NCBI GenBank assembly: GCA_016285185.1
Contig: JAEEQG010000095.1
Location: 1 to 40,010, forward strand
Direction of reading: 5' to 3'
Length of the DNA stretch: 40,010 nucleotides
Source of the DNA: Spirochaetota bacterium
Lineage (GTDB): Bacteria > Spirochaetota > Spirochaetia > Treponematales > Treponemataceae
Position numbers and translations under genes: made by a program. Below, piece by piece: positions 26,967 to 35,438 of the stretch. Each line of letters opens with the position of its first letter. The stretch's first letter is position 1. The notes beneath the pieces are model-generated. The model made no database searches. It was given only the letters and a program-made list of their open reading frames with translations, and was not told the DNA's origin.

Positions 26967-27452
26967 ATGGAAAAGAAATATAACGTAGAAAGCTTTAATC
27001 TTGATCATACAAAGGTTTTTGCACCGTATGTAAGGCTTGCATCAAGAAAAACAGGTGAAAAAGGTGATGTAGTCACAAAATTCGATATCCGCTTTATGCA
27101 GCCTAATAAAGAATTTATGCCTATTGCTGCGATTCATACACTGGAACATCTGGTTGCAGAATATATTCGCGATGAAATAGCCGGAATAATCGACTTTTCA
27201 CCTATGGGTTGCCGTACTGGTTTTTATCTTACTTTGTTCGGTGATGTAAAAGAAGCTGTTATTGCGGAAAAAATGCTGAATGTGCTTTCCAAGGTAGCAT
27301 CATGGCCGGATGACAAACCTGTCCCAGGGCTTGACCCTAGAGAATGCGGTAACTACAAGGAACATGATTTGGCAACCGCAAAAGTTCTTGCCAAAAACTG
27401 GGTTGATGGCATAAAAACGAAAGGCTTCGACCCCTTTGTCAAAAACAACTAA
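26967..27452 (+). CDS. luxS: S-ribosylhomocysteine lyase (AI-2 synthesis)
   Basis: 161 residues, typical for LuxS. It splits S-ribosylhomocysteine into homocysteine and DPD, the precursor of autoinducer-2. Metal ligands H57 and H61 lie in HTLEHL, C127 in ECGNYKEHDL, and the catalytic C82 in SPMGCRTGFY. AAGGAG stands eight bases before the ATG. It forms a two-gene unit with mtnN, recycling the methyl-donor by-product. Whether AI-2 is used as a signal cannot be told, since no LuxP/Lsr-type receptor is present here. Confidence 0.97.
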   Translation: MEKKYNVESFNLDHTKVFAPYVRLASRKTGEKGDVVTKFDIRFMQPNKEFMPIAAIHTLEHLVAEYIRDEIAGIIDFSPMGCRTGFYLTLFGDVKEAVIAEKMLNVLSKVASWPDDKPVPGLDPRECGNYKEHDLATAKVLAKNWVDGIKTKGFDPFVKNN

Positions 27453-27467
27453 AAGGCGAGTCCTTTT
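27451..27467. terminator. Weak stem-loop between luxS and the converging acyl-CoA synthetase gene
   Basis: AAAAGG (27451-27456) pairs with CCTTTT (27462-27467) around a 5-base loop, immediately after the luxS stop and touching the stop of the opposite gene. It is short and lacks a G/C-rich stem, so it is a weak bidirectional terminator at best. Confidence 0.3.
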
Positions 27468-29233
27468 TAGGGTTCGTTTTTCCAAATTTCTGCAGCCATT
27501 TCTCGTAGTTTGAACTTTTGAACCTTACTGCTTCCTGTCAAAGGGAACTCATTAACAAAAGCAATGTATTTAGGTATTTTGAACCATGCAATCTGATTAT
27601 TGCAGGCATCCTGAATATCTTTTTCAGTCAGCTTTGCATCTGGCTGCAGGATAATGAAAGCACCGGGTTGTTCGCCATATTTTTTGCTTGGAACGGCAAC
27701 AACCTGAACATCTTTTACTCCCGGAATATGTGAAATAAAGTCTTCAACCTCTTTTGGCGAAATATTTTCACCACCGCGAATGATTAAGTCCTTAAGCCGT
27801 CCTGTAATATAAAAATACCCGTTACTGTCCATTCTGCCGACATCCCCGGAATGAAGCCATCCGTATTCATCGATAAATTTATATGTTGCAACAGGTTCTT
27901 TGTAATAGCCGTTCATAACATTGTAACCGCGGCAGCAGATTTCTCCGTCTTCATCAATATCACAAAAATCACCCGTATCGGGATTAATTATAGCAACTTC
28001 AATCCCTGGCAGTGCCTGTCCGATTGAAAAGCATTTTTTCTCAATATCCGGTTCAAAATAGCGTGTTTGCGTCATTACCGGACCGGCTTCCGTAAGTCCG
28101 TAAGGTATGGTTATTTCCTCCATGTTCATCCGTTCTATGCATTGCTGCATTCTTATGACCGGACATGATGAGCCGGACATAATTCCTGTACGCAGGCTTG
28201 AAAAATTGTATTTGTTAAAATCCGGATGATCCAAAAGTTGTATGAACATTGTTGGAACACCATATAAGGCTGTGCATTTTTCCTGATCTACGGCTTTCAT
28301 GACCTGAACAGGATCATATTTTTCGAGCATAATCATTGCTGCGCCATGATTTACGCATGCCATAACACCGAGAACCATTCCAAAGCAGTGAAACAGAGGA
28401 ACCGGAATGCAGACTCTGTCGCGTGACGACAAGTTTTGACATGCGCCGATCCAGTAGCCGTTATTACCAATATTCCGGTGTGAAAGCCGTACTCCTTTCG
28501 GGTTGCCTGTTGTGCCGGACGTAAATTGCATACAAACGGTAACATTGTCTTTACATTCTTTCTGGCGGTTGAGATATTCTTCCACCGGGGTGTTTTCTTT
28601 TAAATCAAGAATATCGTTTATAGAAGAAAATCCTTCGGGAATATCTTCACCGATATAGAATATACGCTTTAAGAAAGGATATTTAGAGCAGGATATATTT
28701 GTGTTTTTAGGGGTGTTTCGCAATTCGGGTACGATATCAAACAGAATATCAACGTAGTTGGCATCCCTGTAACCATGTGTAACAAAAAGCCATGATGTAT
28801 CGGACTGTGTAAGGACACCGTCAATTTCAGCCTTTTTAAGGTGCATGTTTACAGGAATAAAAATAGCTCCGATTTTGGCGGTTGCAAAGAGCAACGGAAT
28901 CCACTCGGGCACATTTGTTGCCCAAATTGCGACTTTATCGCCATGCTTGACCCCCATGCTCATAAGACCCCTTGCGAGAGAGTCTACAAGATCTGAAAAC
29001 TGTCTCCAGGTTAATCTGAAATTTCTATCAGGGTAAACAAGCGCATCCTGTGTGCCAAAAAAACGTACAGTTTGATCAAGAGTCTGTCCTAAAGTAAGTT
29101 TGTGGACAATCGGATGATTGTTCCATGCTGTACCGACAGAAAATGCCTGTGTAAAAGGCGGCATATCCGGAGCTGAACCATAAGGCATCTGGGGAGTATA
29201 CATTTTGTATTTTACTGCAACTGTGTCTGACAT
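27467..29233 (-). CDS. Fatty acyl-CoA synthetase (AMP-forming)
   Basis: 588 residues from the ATG at 29233, which has GGAG six bases upstream; an in-frame ATG at 29251 is less likely because it would swallow that site. The ANL fold is complete: P-loop FTSGTTGNPKGV, IPYGLTEAGPV, the hinge region SGDVGRMDSNGYFYITGRLKD, and the acylation Lys near SSKVQKFKL. It resembles the ACSF2/YngI group of medium- and long-chain synthetases, which activate free fatty acids to acyl-CoA. It is divergent from the fatty-acid synthesis operon, which suggests use of exogenous fatty acids under common control. Chain-length preference is unknown. Confidence 0.9.
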   Translation of the reverse strand: MSDTVAVKYKMYTPQMPYGSAPDMPPFTQAFSVGTAWNNHPIVHKLTLGQTLDQTVRFFGTQDALVYPDRNFRLTWRQFSDLVDSLARGLMSMGVKHGDKVAIWATNVPEWIPLLFATAKIGAIFIPVNMHLKKAEIDGVLTQSDTSWLFVTHGYRDANYVDILFDIVPELRNTPKNTNISCSKYPFLKRIFYIGEDIPEGFSSINDILDLKENTPVEEYLNRQKECKDNVTVCMQFTSGTTGNPKGVRLSHRNIGNNGYWIGACQNLSSRDRVCIPVPLFHCFGMVLGVMACVNHGAAMIMLEKYDPVQVMKAVDQEKCTALYGVPTMFIQLLDHPDFNKYNFSSLRTGIMSGSSCPVIRMQQCIERMNMEEITIPYGLTEAGPVMTQTRYFEPDIEKKCFSIGQALPGIEVAIINPDTGDFCDIDEDGEICCRGYNVMNGYYKEPVATYKFIDEYGWLHSGDVGRMDSNGYFYITGRLKDLIIRGGENISPKEVEDFISHIPGVKDVQVVAVPSKKYGEQPGAFIILQPDAKLTEKDIQDACNNQIAWFKIPKYIAFVNEFPLTGSSKVQKFKLREMAAEIWKNEP

Positions 29234-29259
29234 TTTATCTCCATTTGTCATTTTAGTTA

Positions 29260-29288
29260 TTTATGACACTTTTAGGCTAAAATGTCAA
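29260..29288 (-). promoter_or_regulatory. Acyl-CoA synthetase promoter with overlapping palindrome
   Basis: Minus-strand -35 TTGACA (29288-29283), 17-base spacer, -10 CATAAA (29265-29260). The spacer is itself an inverted repeat: TGACA-C-TTTTAG (29264-29275), one central G, then CTAAAA-TGTCA (29277-29287). A regulator bound there would cover the whole promoter. Confidence 0.55.
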
Positions 29289-29306
29289 TAAAAATTACTT
29301 GTGATA

Positions 29307-29335
29307 TTGACAAAATTAGTCAAAGTGTAAATAAT
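29307..29335 (+). promoter_or_regulatory. Promoter of the fab-acc operon
   Basis: -35 TTGACA (29307-29312), 17-base spacer, -10 AATAAT (29330-29335), giving a start near 29342 and a leader of ~50 bases before fabH. A small inverted repeat, TTGAC (29307-29311) / GTCAA (29319-29323), overlaps the -35 box. Confidence 0.6.
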
Positions 29336-29344
29336 CTCTCTGAG

Positions 29345-29369
29345 ATGACACAATTGTATATTTTGTCAT
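29345..29369 (+). promoter_or_regulatory. Candidate operator in the fabH leader
   Basis: Inverted repeat ATGACACAA (29345-29353), a 7-base spacer, TTTTGTCAT (29361-29369), with 8 of 9 positions matching. Its ATGACAC half-site and ~25-base span resemble the repeat over the divergent acyl-CoA synthetase promoter. It lies just after the predicted start of the fab operon, a position suited to repression. Confidence 0.45.
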
Positions 29370-29390
29370 ATTGAATATTAAGAGGTTTTT

Positions 29391-30347
29391 ATGCCAGTAA
29401 GAATTTGTGGAATAGGTAAAGGCATACCTGCAAAAAAGGTCATGAACGATGAGTTGCCGGCTTCTCTTGAAACATCCGATGAATGGATAAAATCACATAC
29501 AGGTATTTCCAGCCGTTATATTGTAGATGAAAACGGATCTTCTGCTACTCTTGGCATGAGCGCGTGCAAAGACGCTCTCAAAGATGCTGACCGGAAAGGT
29601 TTTTCAGTTAAAGCGGAAGATATCGATTTGATTGTTTGTGCTACAGCCGCTGCCGAATATTGGAGTTTTCCTTCCAATGCGTGCTTGATTCAAAAAGAAC
29701 TGAAAGCTTCAAAATCCGCTGCTTTTGATATAAGCGCCGCTTGTTCCGGTTTTATATACGGTTTACAGGTTGCCAGATCTCTGATGCTGCAGATGAAGTA
29801 CAAATATGCGCTTGTAGTCGGTGCGGAAGCATTGTCTAAAATATCGGACTGGAACGACCGTTCAACCTGCGTGTTATTTGGTGACGGCGCGGGTGCCGCC
29901 GTTCTTAAGAACGATGATACATTTGAAGAAAGCTTCGGCTCATTTGTTCTGGGCGCGGACGGAAACGGTTGTGACAGTCTGTATCTTGGGAAAGAAGATC
30001 ATCATATACACATGGACGGCAGGGCAGTATATTCCTTTGCCGTCGGTAAAATGGCGGAAATTATTGAAACACTGCTCAAAAAAGAAAATCTTACAATTGA
30101 TGATATTGATTATGTTGTTTGTCATCAGGCAAATGAGCGAATTATTCAGGCTGCTGCCAAACGATTGAATTATCCTATGGACAAATTTGTTTTGAATATA
30201 GCTGATTATGGTAATACTTCCAGTTCTTCCATACCAATAGCTCTTGTTGATATGGAAAAAGACGGGCGATTAATTCCGGGTAAAAAACTTCTTCTTGCTG
30301 GTTTTGGTGCAGGACTTACTTGGGGAGGTTGCTTCCTAAAATGGTAA
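29391..30347 (+). CDS. fabH: Beta-ketoacyl-ACP synthase III
   Basis: 318 residues (E. coli 317). It condenses acetyl- or branched acyl-CoA with malonyl-ACP to start fatty-acid synthesis. The catalytic triad is C118 (ISAACSGF), H245 (VCHQANERI) and N275 (GNTSSSSIP). AGAGG precedes the ATG by seven bases. It is the first gene of the ten-gene fab-acc operon, and its last 7 bases overlap fabD. Confidence 0.97.
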   Translation: MPVRICGIGKGIPAKKVMNDELPASLETSDEWIKSHTGISSRYIVDENGSSATLGMSACKDALKDADRKGFSVKAEDIDLIVCATAAAEYWSFPSNACLIQKELKASKSAAFDISAACSGFIYGLQVARSLMLQMKYKYALVVGAEALSKISDWNDRSTCVLFGDGAGAAVLKNDDTFEESFGSFVLGADGNGCDSLYLGKEDHHIHMDGRAVYSFAVGKMAEIIETLLKKENLTIDDIDYVVCHQANERIIQAAAKRLNYPMDKFVLNIADYGNTSSSSIPIALVDMEKDGRLIPGKKLLLAGFGAGLTWGGCFLKW

Positions 30348-31273
30348 AATACGGTTTTTTGTTCCCCGGACAAGGGGCACAGTTTCCCGGAATGATGAAA
30401 GATTTGTGCGAAAATTTTACGGATGGTAATACGTTTTTGGATGATTATTCAAAAATAGCAGGTTTTCCCGTACAACAGCTTTTATGGGAATCATCTGCAC
30501 AGGAGCTTTCACGGACAGACAAAAGCCAGACAGCAATAACTGCTGCCTCACTTCTTGTTGTTGAATTCCTCAAAAGTCAAAACATAACTCCCGCATTTGC
30601 CGCCGGATTCAGTCTTGGAGAATGGGTTGCACTCAAGGTTTCAGAAGTTCTTTCATTTGAAGAGATTGTTTACATAATTAAACGGCGTGGAGAAATTATG
30701 CAGGAAGTCTGCGATTCCATCTCTTCTAATTCGGCTAATCCTCCGGGAATGGCGGCTGTGCTCGGATTGGACGGTAACATTGTCCAATCCGTACTAAAAG
30801 ACCGTAAAGATGTTTTTGCAGCAAATTTGAACAGTTCACAACAAACTGTAATATCAGGCACTTGTGATGGTTTGGCTTGGGCAGAAGAAAGCCTTAAAGA
30901 TGCAGGGGCAAAAAGAATTATACGGCTCAAAGTAGCAGGTCCTTTTCATTCACCTCTTATGATGGATGCCGCTGAAAAATTCAGTAAAGTTTTGGATTCA
31001 ATCACTTTCAAAAACCCACTGATTCCTATTTTCTCGAATGTGACAGGAAGTAGAATCAGTACAGGCGAAGAAATAAAACAGAATGCCGTTAAACACATAA
31101 TTTCGCCGGTTTTGTGGGTAGATGAAGAAAACAGTATCCACAATTTTTGTACAAATACGGATGAGTGGAAACTTGTAGAAGTCGGACCTGGAAAGGTTCT
31201 TGCCGGATTGTGGGGAAAAACGGAATTCGCACAGCAGATCCCGTGCATTTCATGGGAAGAAATAAAATCATAA
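30341..31273 (+). CDS. fabD: Malonyl-CoA:ACP transacylase
   Basis: 310 residues. It loads malonate onto ACP. The oxyanion loop is FPGQGAQFPGM near the N-terminus. The nucleophile S91 lies in AGFSLGEW, with Phe in place of the usual His of GHSLG, and H203 in AGPFHSPLM. I chose the ATG at 30341, which overlaps the fabH stop by 7 bases and starts the family fold at once; an in-frame ATG at 30320 lies in fabH. GGGAGG upstream, around 30323-30330, is a little distant. Function is secure from motif and context. Confidence 0.95.
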   Translation: MVKYGFLFPGQGAQFPGMMKDLCENFTDGNTFLDDYSKIAGFPVQQLLWESSAQELSRTDKSQTAITAASLLVVEFLKSQNITPAFAAGFSLGEWVALKVSEVLSFEEIVYIIKRRGEIMQEVCDSISSNSANPPGMAAVLGLDGNIVQSVLKDRKDVFAANLNSSQQTVISGTCDGLAWAEESLKDAGAKRIIRLKVAGPFHSPLMMDAAEKFSKVLDSITFKNPLIPIFSNVTGSRISTGEEIKQNAVKHIISPVLWVDEENSIHNFCTNTDEWKLVEVGPGKVLAGLWGKTEFAQQIPCISWEEIKS

Positions 31274-31288
31274 AGTCAGGAGAGTCAA

Positions 31289-32035
31289 ATGGATTTATTA
31301 AAGGGTAAAAAAGCATTGGTAACTGGTTCTTCACGCGGAATCGGCAAAGAAATAGCGATACGCTTTATAGAAGAAGGTGCGGAAGTCTGGGGGTTATGCA
31401 CAAAACCGTCCGCTGCAAAGGAAGAACTTGAATCGTCAGCAAAGAAAGCAGGAACAGCTTATCATGAAATTTACGCAAACGCGGCTGATGACGAGCAGTT
31501 TTCTACAGTAATAAAGGCTGCTCTTAAAGAAGCTGGTTCATTTGACATTCTTGTCAACAATGCCGGAATAACGAGAGACGGTTTGTCTTTCAGAATGAAA
31601 AAGCAGGATTGGGATGACGTACTGAAAGTAAATCTTACAGCCGCATTCTTATCATCCCAAATCATAGCGGCGGATATGATACGCAACCGTAAAGGTTCAA
31701 TAATAAACATGAGCAGTATCGTAGGTTTGCATGGTCAGGGCGGACAAGTCAATTATGCTGCAAGTAAGGCTGGTTTAATCGGTTTGACAAAGAGTCTTGC
31801 AAAGGAAACAGGAAGCCGCGGTGTGCGAGTAAATGCGATTGCTCCCGGTTTTATCACTACGGATATGACAGATGCCATTTCAGAAGAAGCCAGAAAAAAC
31901 TGGATTGAGACAATCCCGCTCAAACGTGCCGGAACACCTCTGGACATAGCTAATGCGGCTGTTTTTCTCGCATCGGATATGTCAACTTACATAACAGGAA
32001 TTGTTCTTGGTGTAGACGGCGGAATGGGAATTTAG
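31289..32035 (+). CDS. fabG: 3-oxoacyl-ACP reductase
   Basis: 248 residues, classical short-chain dehydrogenase. It reduces beta-ketoacyl-ACP with NADPH. The dinucleotide loop is VTGSSRGIGK (11-20), the fold motif NNAG (90-93), and the catalytic residues are S143, Y156 and K160 in MSSIVGLHG and NYAASKAG. CAGGAGAG stands before the ATG. It is 15 bases after fabD and 9 bases before fabF, in the middle of the fatty-acid operon. Confidence 0.97.
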   Translation: MDLLKGKKALVTGSSRGIGKEIAIRFIEEGAEVWGLCTKPSAAKEELESSAKKAGTAYHEIYANAADDEQFSTVIKAALKEAGSFDILVNNAGITRDGLSFRMKKQDWDDVLKVNLTAAFLSSQIIAADMIRNRKGSIINMSSIVGLHGQGGQVNYAASKAGLIGLTKSLAKETGSRGVRVNAIAPGFITTDMTDAISEEARKNWIETIPLKRAGTPLDIANAAVFLASDMSTYITGIVLGVDGGMGI

Positions 32036-32044
32036 GAGGTAGAT

Positions 32045-33307
32045 ATGCAAAAAAGACGAGTTGTAATAACCGGTATGGGAGCGGTCACTCCTGTAGGTAA
32101 TAGTATAGATGAAATGTGGGCCTCTATCCAGGCTGGGAAAAGTGGAATAGGCTTGATAAAAAATTTTGATTCTTCAAAAAACAGCGTAAAAATCGGCGGC
32201 GAAGTAAGGGATTTGGACCTAACACAGTGGGTAGACAAAAAAGATGCCCGCAAGATGGCACGCTTTACAAAATATGCTGTAGCAGCGGCTGCACAGGCTG
32301 TAATCGATGCTGGACTCAGCAAAGCTGACTTTGAGAACGGACTTGGTGAACGTACTGGTGTTTTTGTCGGTGTCGGCATCGGTGGTTTTGAAATTCTTGA
32401 ATCATCAATGCAAAAATACTTTGAAGCGGGCCCGGAACGAATCCCGCCGCTTTCAATCCCGATGCTTATTCCTAACGAAGCACCAGGAAATATAAGCATG
32501 CTGTTCGGTATAAAAGGACCGTCAATGTCAATCTCAACCGCGTGTGCCTCAGGCTCTGATGCGCTTGGAAATGCGCTTGACCAAATTCGTTCCGGCAGAA
32601 TCGATATGTGTCTTGCAGGTGGTGCAGAAGGTGCCGTAACAGGTTATGGAATCGGCGGTTTCAGTGTTTTGCAGACTCTTGCCCATTCTTATAACGACAA
32701 TCCCGAAAAAGCAAGCCGTCCGTTTGACAAAAAACGCGAAGGCTTTGTTATGGGCGAAGGTTCTGCAATCCTGATACTAGAAGAACTGGAACACGCAAAA
32801 AAACGTGGTGCAAAAATATATGCTGAATTTGCAGGTTACGGGGCAACATCAGATGCTTATCATATTACAAGTCCGAGTCCTGACGGAAGTGGCGGTGCTG
32901 CAGCTATAAAAAAAGCTCTTGAAGATGCACAAATAAAACCGGAAGAAGTTCAGTATTACAATGCGCATGGAACTTCAACTCCCGTTAATGATCCTGCCGA
33001 AACGGCAATGGTAAAAACCGCATTCGGAGCTCATGCATACAAGATGAAGATTTCATCAACTAAAAGTATGACAGGACACTGTCTTGGAGCTGCTGGTGCA
33101 ATAGAAGCCGCTATTTGTGTGAAAGCGGTACAGGACGGTTTTTATCCACCCACAATCAACCTTGATGAACCGGATATAGAAGCAGGTTGTGATTTGGATT
33201 ATGTTCCAAATGTAGGTGTTAAGGGCAGCATAGACTGCGCTGTTTCCGGTTCGCTTGGTTTTGGCGGACATAACGGTGTTGTTGTTATAAAAAAATTCAA
33301 GGATTAG
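32045..33307 (+). CDS. fabF: Beta-ketoacyl-ACP synthase II
   Basis: 420 residues (E. coli FabF 413). It carries out chain elongation by condensing acyl-ACP with malonyl-ACP. The Cys-His-His triad is C167 (STACASGSD), H308 (NAHGTSTPVND) and H345 (KSMTGHCLGAAGA). The C-terminal GFGGHNGVVV motif is present. TAGGAGG lies seven bases before the ATG. No fabB or fabA is in the cluster, so any unsaturated-fatty-acid route must be elsewhere or absent. Confidence 0.97.
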   Translation: MQKRRVVITGMGAVTPVGNSIDEMWASIQAGKSGIGLIKNFDSSKNSVKIGGEVRDLDLTQWVDKKDARKMARFTKYAVAAAAQAVIDAGLSKADFENGLGERTGVFVGVGIGGFEILESSMQKYFEAGPERIPPLSIPMLIPNEAPGNISMLFGIKGPSMSISTACASGSDALGNALDQIRSGRIDMCLAGGAEGAVTGYGIGGFSVLQTLAHSYNDNPEKASRPFDKKREGFVMGEGSAILILEELEHAKKRGAKIYAEFAGYGATSDAYHITSPSPDGSGGAAAIKKALEDAQIKPEEVQYYNAHGTSTPVNDPAETAMVKTAFGAHAYKMKISSTKSMTGHCLGAAGAIEAAICVKAVQDGFYPPTINLDEPDIEAGCDLDYVPNVGVKGSIDCAVSGSLGFGGHNGVVVIKKFKD

Positions 33308-33309
33308 AT

Positions 33310-33741
33310 ATGGATTATTTGACAGACGATATAGAATCACTGATTCCTCACAGAAAACCATTTAAATTTGTTGACAGAATTATCAGTGCCGACAAAGAAA
33401 AAATCGTAGCGGAACGCACATTTACCGATGAAGATTTCTTCTTTAAGGGGCACTTCCCGCAATATCCTGTTGTTCCCGGCGTAATTCTGATTGAAACAAT
33501 GGCACAGGCAGGCGGAGCAGGTTTGAGTTATCAGAAAATCTTTGATGACAATTCTTTGTTCTTTTTGGGTACGGTTGATAAAGTAAAATTCCGTCATCAG
33601 GTACGTCCCGGCGACACAGTAAGGCTTGAAGTGACAAATCTGCGTGTTTCGCCAAGAATGATTAAGCAGCAGGGCATTGCCTATGTTGGTGAAGAAGTTG
33701 CCGCCGAAGCAACCTGGATGTGTTTGGTAGGAAACGCATAA
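33310..33741 (+). CDS. fabZ: 3-hydroxyacyl-ACP dehydratase
   Basis: 143 residues, a single hot-dog domain. It removes water from 3-hydroxyacyl-ACP to give trans-2-enoyl-ACP. The active site is H48 in FKGHFPQYPVVPGV and E62 in LIETMAQAGG. The start HRKPFKFVDRI region matches the family. It begins two bases after the fabF stop, with AAGGA inside the end of fabF, so the genes are coupled. Its product is the substrate of the FabV reductase encoded next. Confidence 0.96.
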   Translation: MDYLTDDIESLIPHRKPFKFVDRIISADKEKIVAERTFTDEDFFFKGHFPQYPVVPGVILIETMAQAGGAGLSYQKIFDDNSLFFLGTVDKVKFRHQVRPGDTVRLEVTNLRVSPRMIKQQGIAYVGEEVAAEATWMCLVGNA

Positions 33742-33753
33742 AAGGAGATTGAA

Positions 33754-34986
33754 ATGATAGTAAAACCAATGGTAAGAAGTAATATCTGTTTGAATGCACA
33801 TCCTGAAGGATGCAGAAAGAATGTTCTTGACCAGATTGAATATGTAAAAAAAGAAACTGAAAAACGTGGCAAAAGTGGTACTGGCATAGGATATAAAGGT
33901 GCTGGTGCGCCAAGATGCGTGCTTGTTCTCGGTTGTTCAAACGGCTACGGTCTGGCAAGCAGAATAAGTGCCGCATTCGGGTATGGGACCTCTACAGTCG
34001 GAGTCTCGTTCGAGAAATCTGGTACTGCTACAAAAGGTGGAACTCCGGGTTGGTACAACAATCTTGCATTCGATCAATTCGCTGAAAAAGAAGGTCTTAA
34101 ATCCATAACATTAAACTGCGATGCTTTTTCCCATGAAACAAAACAGCAGGTTATCGATATAGCTAAAAAAGAAGGTTTTGTCTTTGATTTGGTTGTATAC
34201 AGTATTGCAAGTCCTGTAAGAACAGATCCCGACACAGGTGTAATGTATAAATCCGTCCTTAAGCCGATCGGAAAAGTATACAGCGGAAAAACAATTGATG
34301 CTTTCACCAACGAAATAAAAGAAGTAAGTGCCGAACCAGCAACGGAAGAAGAAGTTGCAAATACCGTAAAAGTAATGGGCGGTGAAGACTGGAAGCTGTG
34401 GATACATAAACTCAACGAAGCTTCTGTTCTTTCAAAGGATTGTATAACAGTTGCATATTCCTATATCGGTCCGGAAGTTTCACAGGCAATTTACCGCACA
34501 GGAACAATCGGCAAGGCTAAGGAACACCTCGAGAAAACCGCAAGGGAACTTGATTCTGAATTCGGCAGTTCCGGCATGAGAGCTTTTGTTTCTGTAAACA
34601 AAGGGCTGGTTACCCGTGCGAGCGCGGTTATTCCGATTATTCCGCTTTATCTTTCAACTTTGTTCAAAGTAATGAAAGAAAAAGGATTGCATGAGGGGTG
34701 TATAGAACAAATGTACCGCCTTTTTTCACAGAGGTTGTATATCAGCGCAGACAGGACAAAAACTCCGGTTCCTGTTGATTCGGAAAACCGTATCCGCATT
34801 GATGACTATGAAATGCGGGATGATGTTCAAAAAGAAGTTTCTGCAATAATGCCGACCGTTACAAGTGAAAACAGCAGTAATCTTGTTGACCTTGCGGGCT
34901 ACAGACATGATTTTCTTGCAGCAAACGGTTTTGATGTTACTGGTGTTGATTACGAAGCTGAAGTTGACCAGTTTGACAAAATTTGA
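33754..34986 (+). CDS. fabV: Trans-2-enoyl-ACP/CoA reductase, FabV/TER family
   Basis: 410 residues. It closely follows my memory of the T. denticola trans-2-enoyl-CoA reductase: IVKPMVRSNICLNAHPEGC at the start, the NADH-binding loop VLGCSNGYGLASRI, SPVRTDPDTG, AYSYIGPE, and LAGYRHDFLAANGFDV at the end. The catalytic Tyr-X8-Lys signature of FabV is in YRTGTIGKAK. Lying between fabZ and accB, it most likely does the last step of the elongation cycle, since no FabI, FabK or FabL gene is nearby. AAAGGAG stands before the ATG. It is known that FabV-type reductases resist triclosan. Confidence 0.96.
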   Translation: MIVKPMVRSNICLNAHPEGCRKNVLDQIEYVKKETEKRGKSGTGIGYKGAGAPRCVLVLGCSNGYGLASRISAAFGYGTSTVGVSFEKSGTATKGGTPGWYNNLAFDQFAEKEGLKSITLNCDAFSHETKQQVIDIAKKEGFVFDLVVYSIASPVRTDPDTGVMYKSVLKPIGKVYSGKTIDAFTNEIKEVSAEPATEEEVANTVKVMGGEDWKLWIHKLNEASVLSKDCITVAYSYIGPEVSQAIYRTGTIGKAKEHLEKTARELDSEFGSSGMRAFVSVNKGLVTRASAVIPIIPLYLSTLFKVMKEKGLHEGCIEQMYRLFSQRLYISADRTKTPVPVDSENRIRIDDYEMRDDVQKEVSAIMPTVTSENSSNLVDLAGYRHDFLAANGFDVTGVDYEAEVDQFDKI

Positions 34987-34994
34987 GGGTAAAA

Positions 34995-35438
34995 ATGAAT
35001 CAGGAATTTGTTACAAAATTAATACAGCAGTTTGATAAAAGTTCAATTTTTTCAATGGATTTCGCAGCAGACGGAATTTCTCTTTCCCTTAAAAAAGGAC
35101 CGGTTCCAGCAGAACCCCATATAAAAGATAACCAAACGCCTTTAAAAGCTAGTGTTGCTGAACCGCTTGAAAAGCAGACTGTTACGGCAATAGAGAAGGC
35201 TGATTTTATAAAAAGTCCTATAGTGGGTACTTTCTATAAATCACCGTCACCGGATACACCTGCTTATGTACAAGAAGGCAGCACGGTAAAAGCCGGTCAG
35301 CCTCTTTGTATTCTTGAAGCTATGAAGATGATGAACACACTGGAAGCTGAGTATGACTGCAAAATTGAAAAAGTGTTCGCTGCAAACGGTGATTTAGTAG
35401 AATTCAACCAGCCTCTTTTTCAGGTAAGCAGGATATGA
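34995..35438 (+). CDS. accB: Acetyl-CoA carboxylase biotin carboxyl carrier protein
   Basis: 147 residues. A short N-terminal helical part and a flexible Pro/Ala-rich linker (~35-65) lead to a biotinyl domain from SPIVGTFYKSPSPD to the end. The biotin acceptor is the Lys of LEAMKMMN. I chose the ATG at 34995, which has GAGGG five bases upstream; an in-frame TTG at 34983 overlaps the fabV stop and is unlikely. The stop overlaps the start of accC by four bases. The biotin is carboxylated by AccC and discharged by AccA-AccD. Confidence 0.95.
   Translation: MNQEFVTKLIQQFDKSSIFSMDFAADGISLSLKKGPVPAEPHIKDNQTPLKASVAEPLEKQTVTAIEKADFIKSPIVGTFYKSPSPDTPAYVQEGSTVKAGQPLCILEAMKMMNTLEAEYDCKIEKVFAANGDLVEFNQPLFQVSRI

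Noticed and set aside
34983-34994. TTG start for accB
   Set aside because: It overlaps the fabV stop, has no proper ribosome-binding site, and a good ATG with GAGGG lies 12 bases on.
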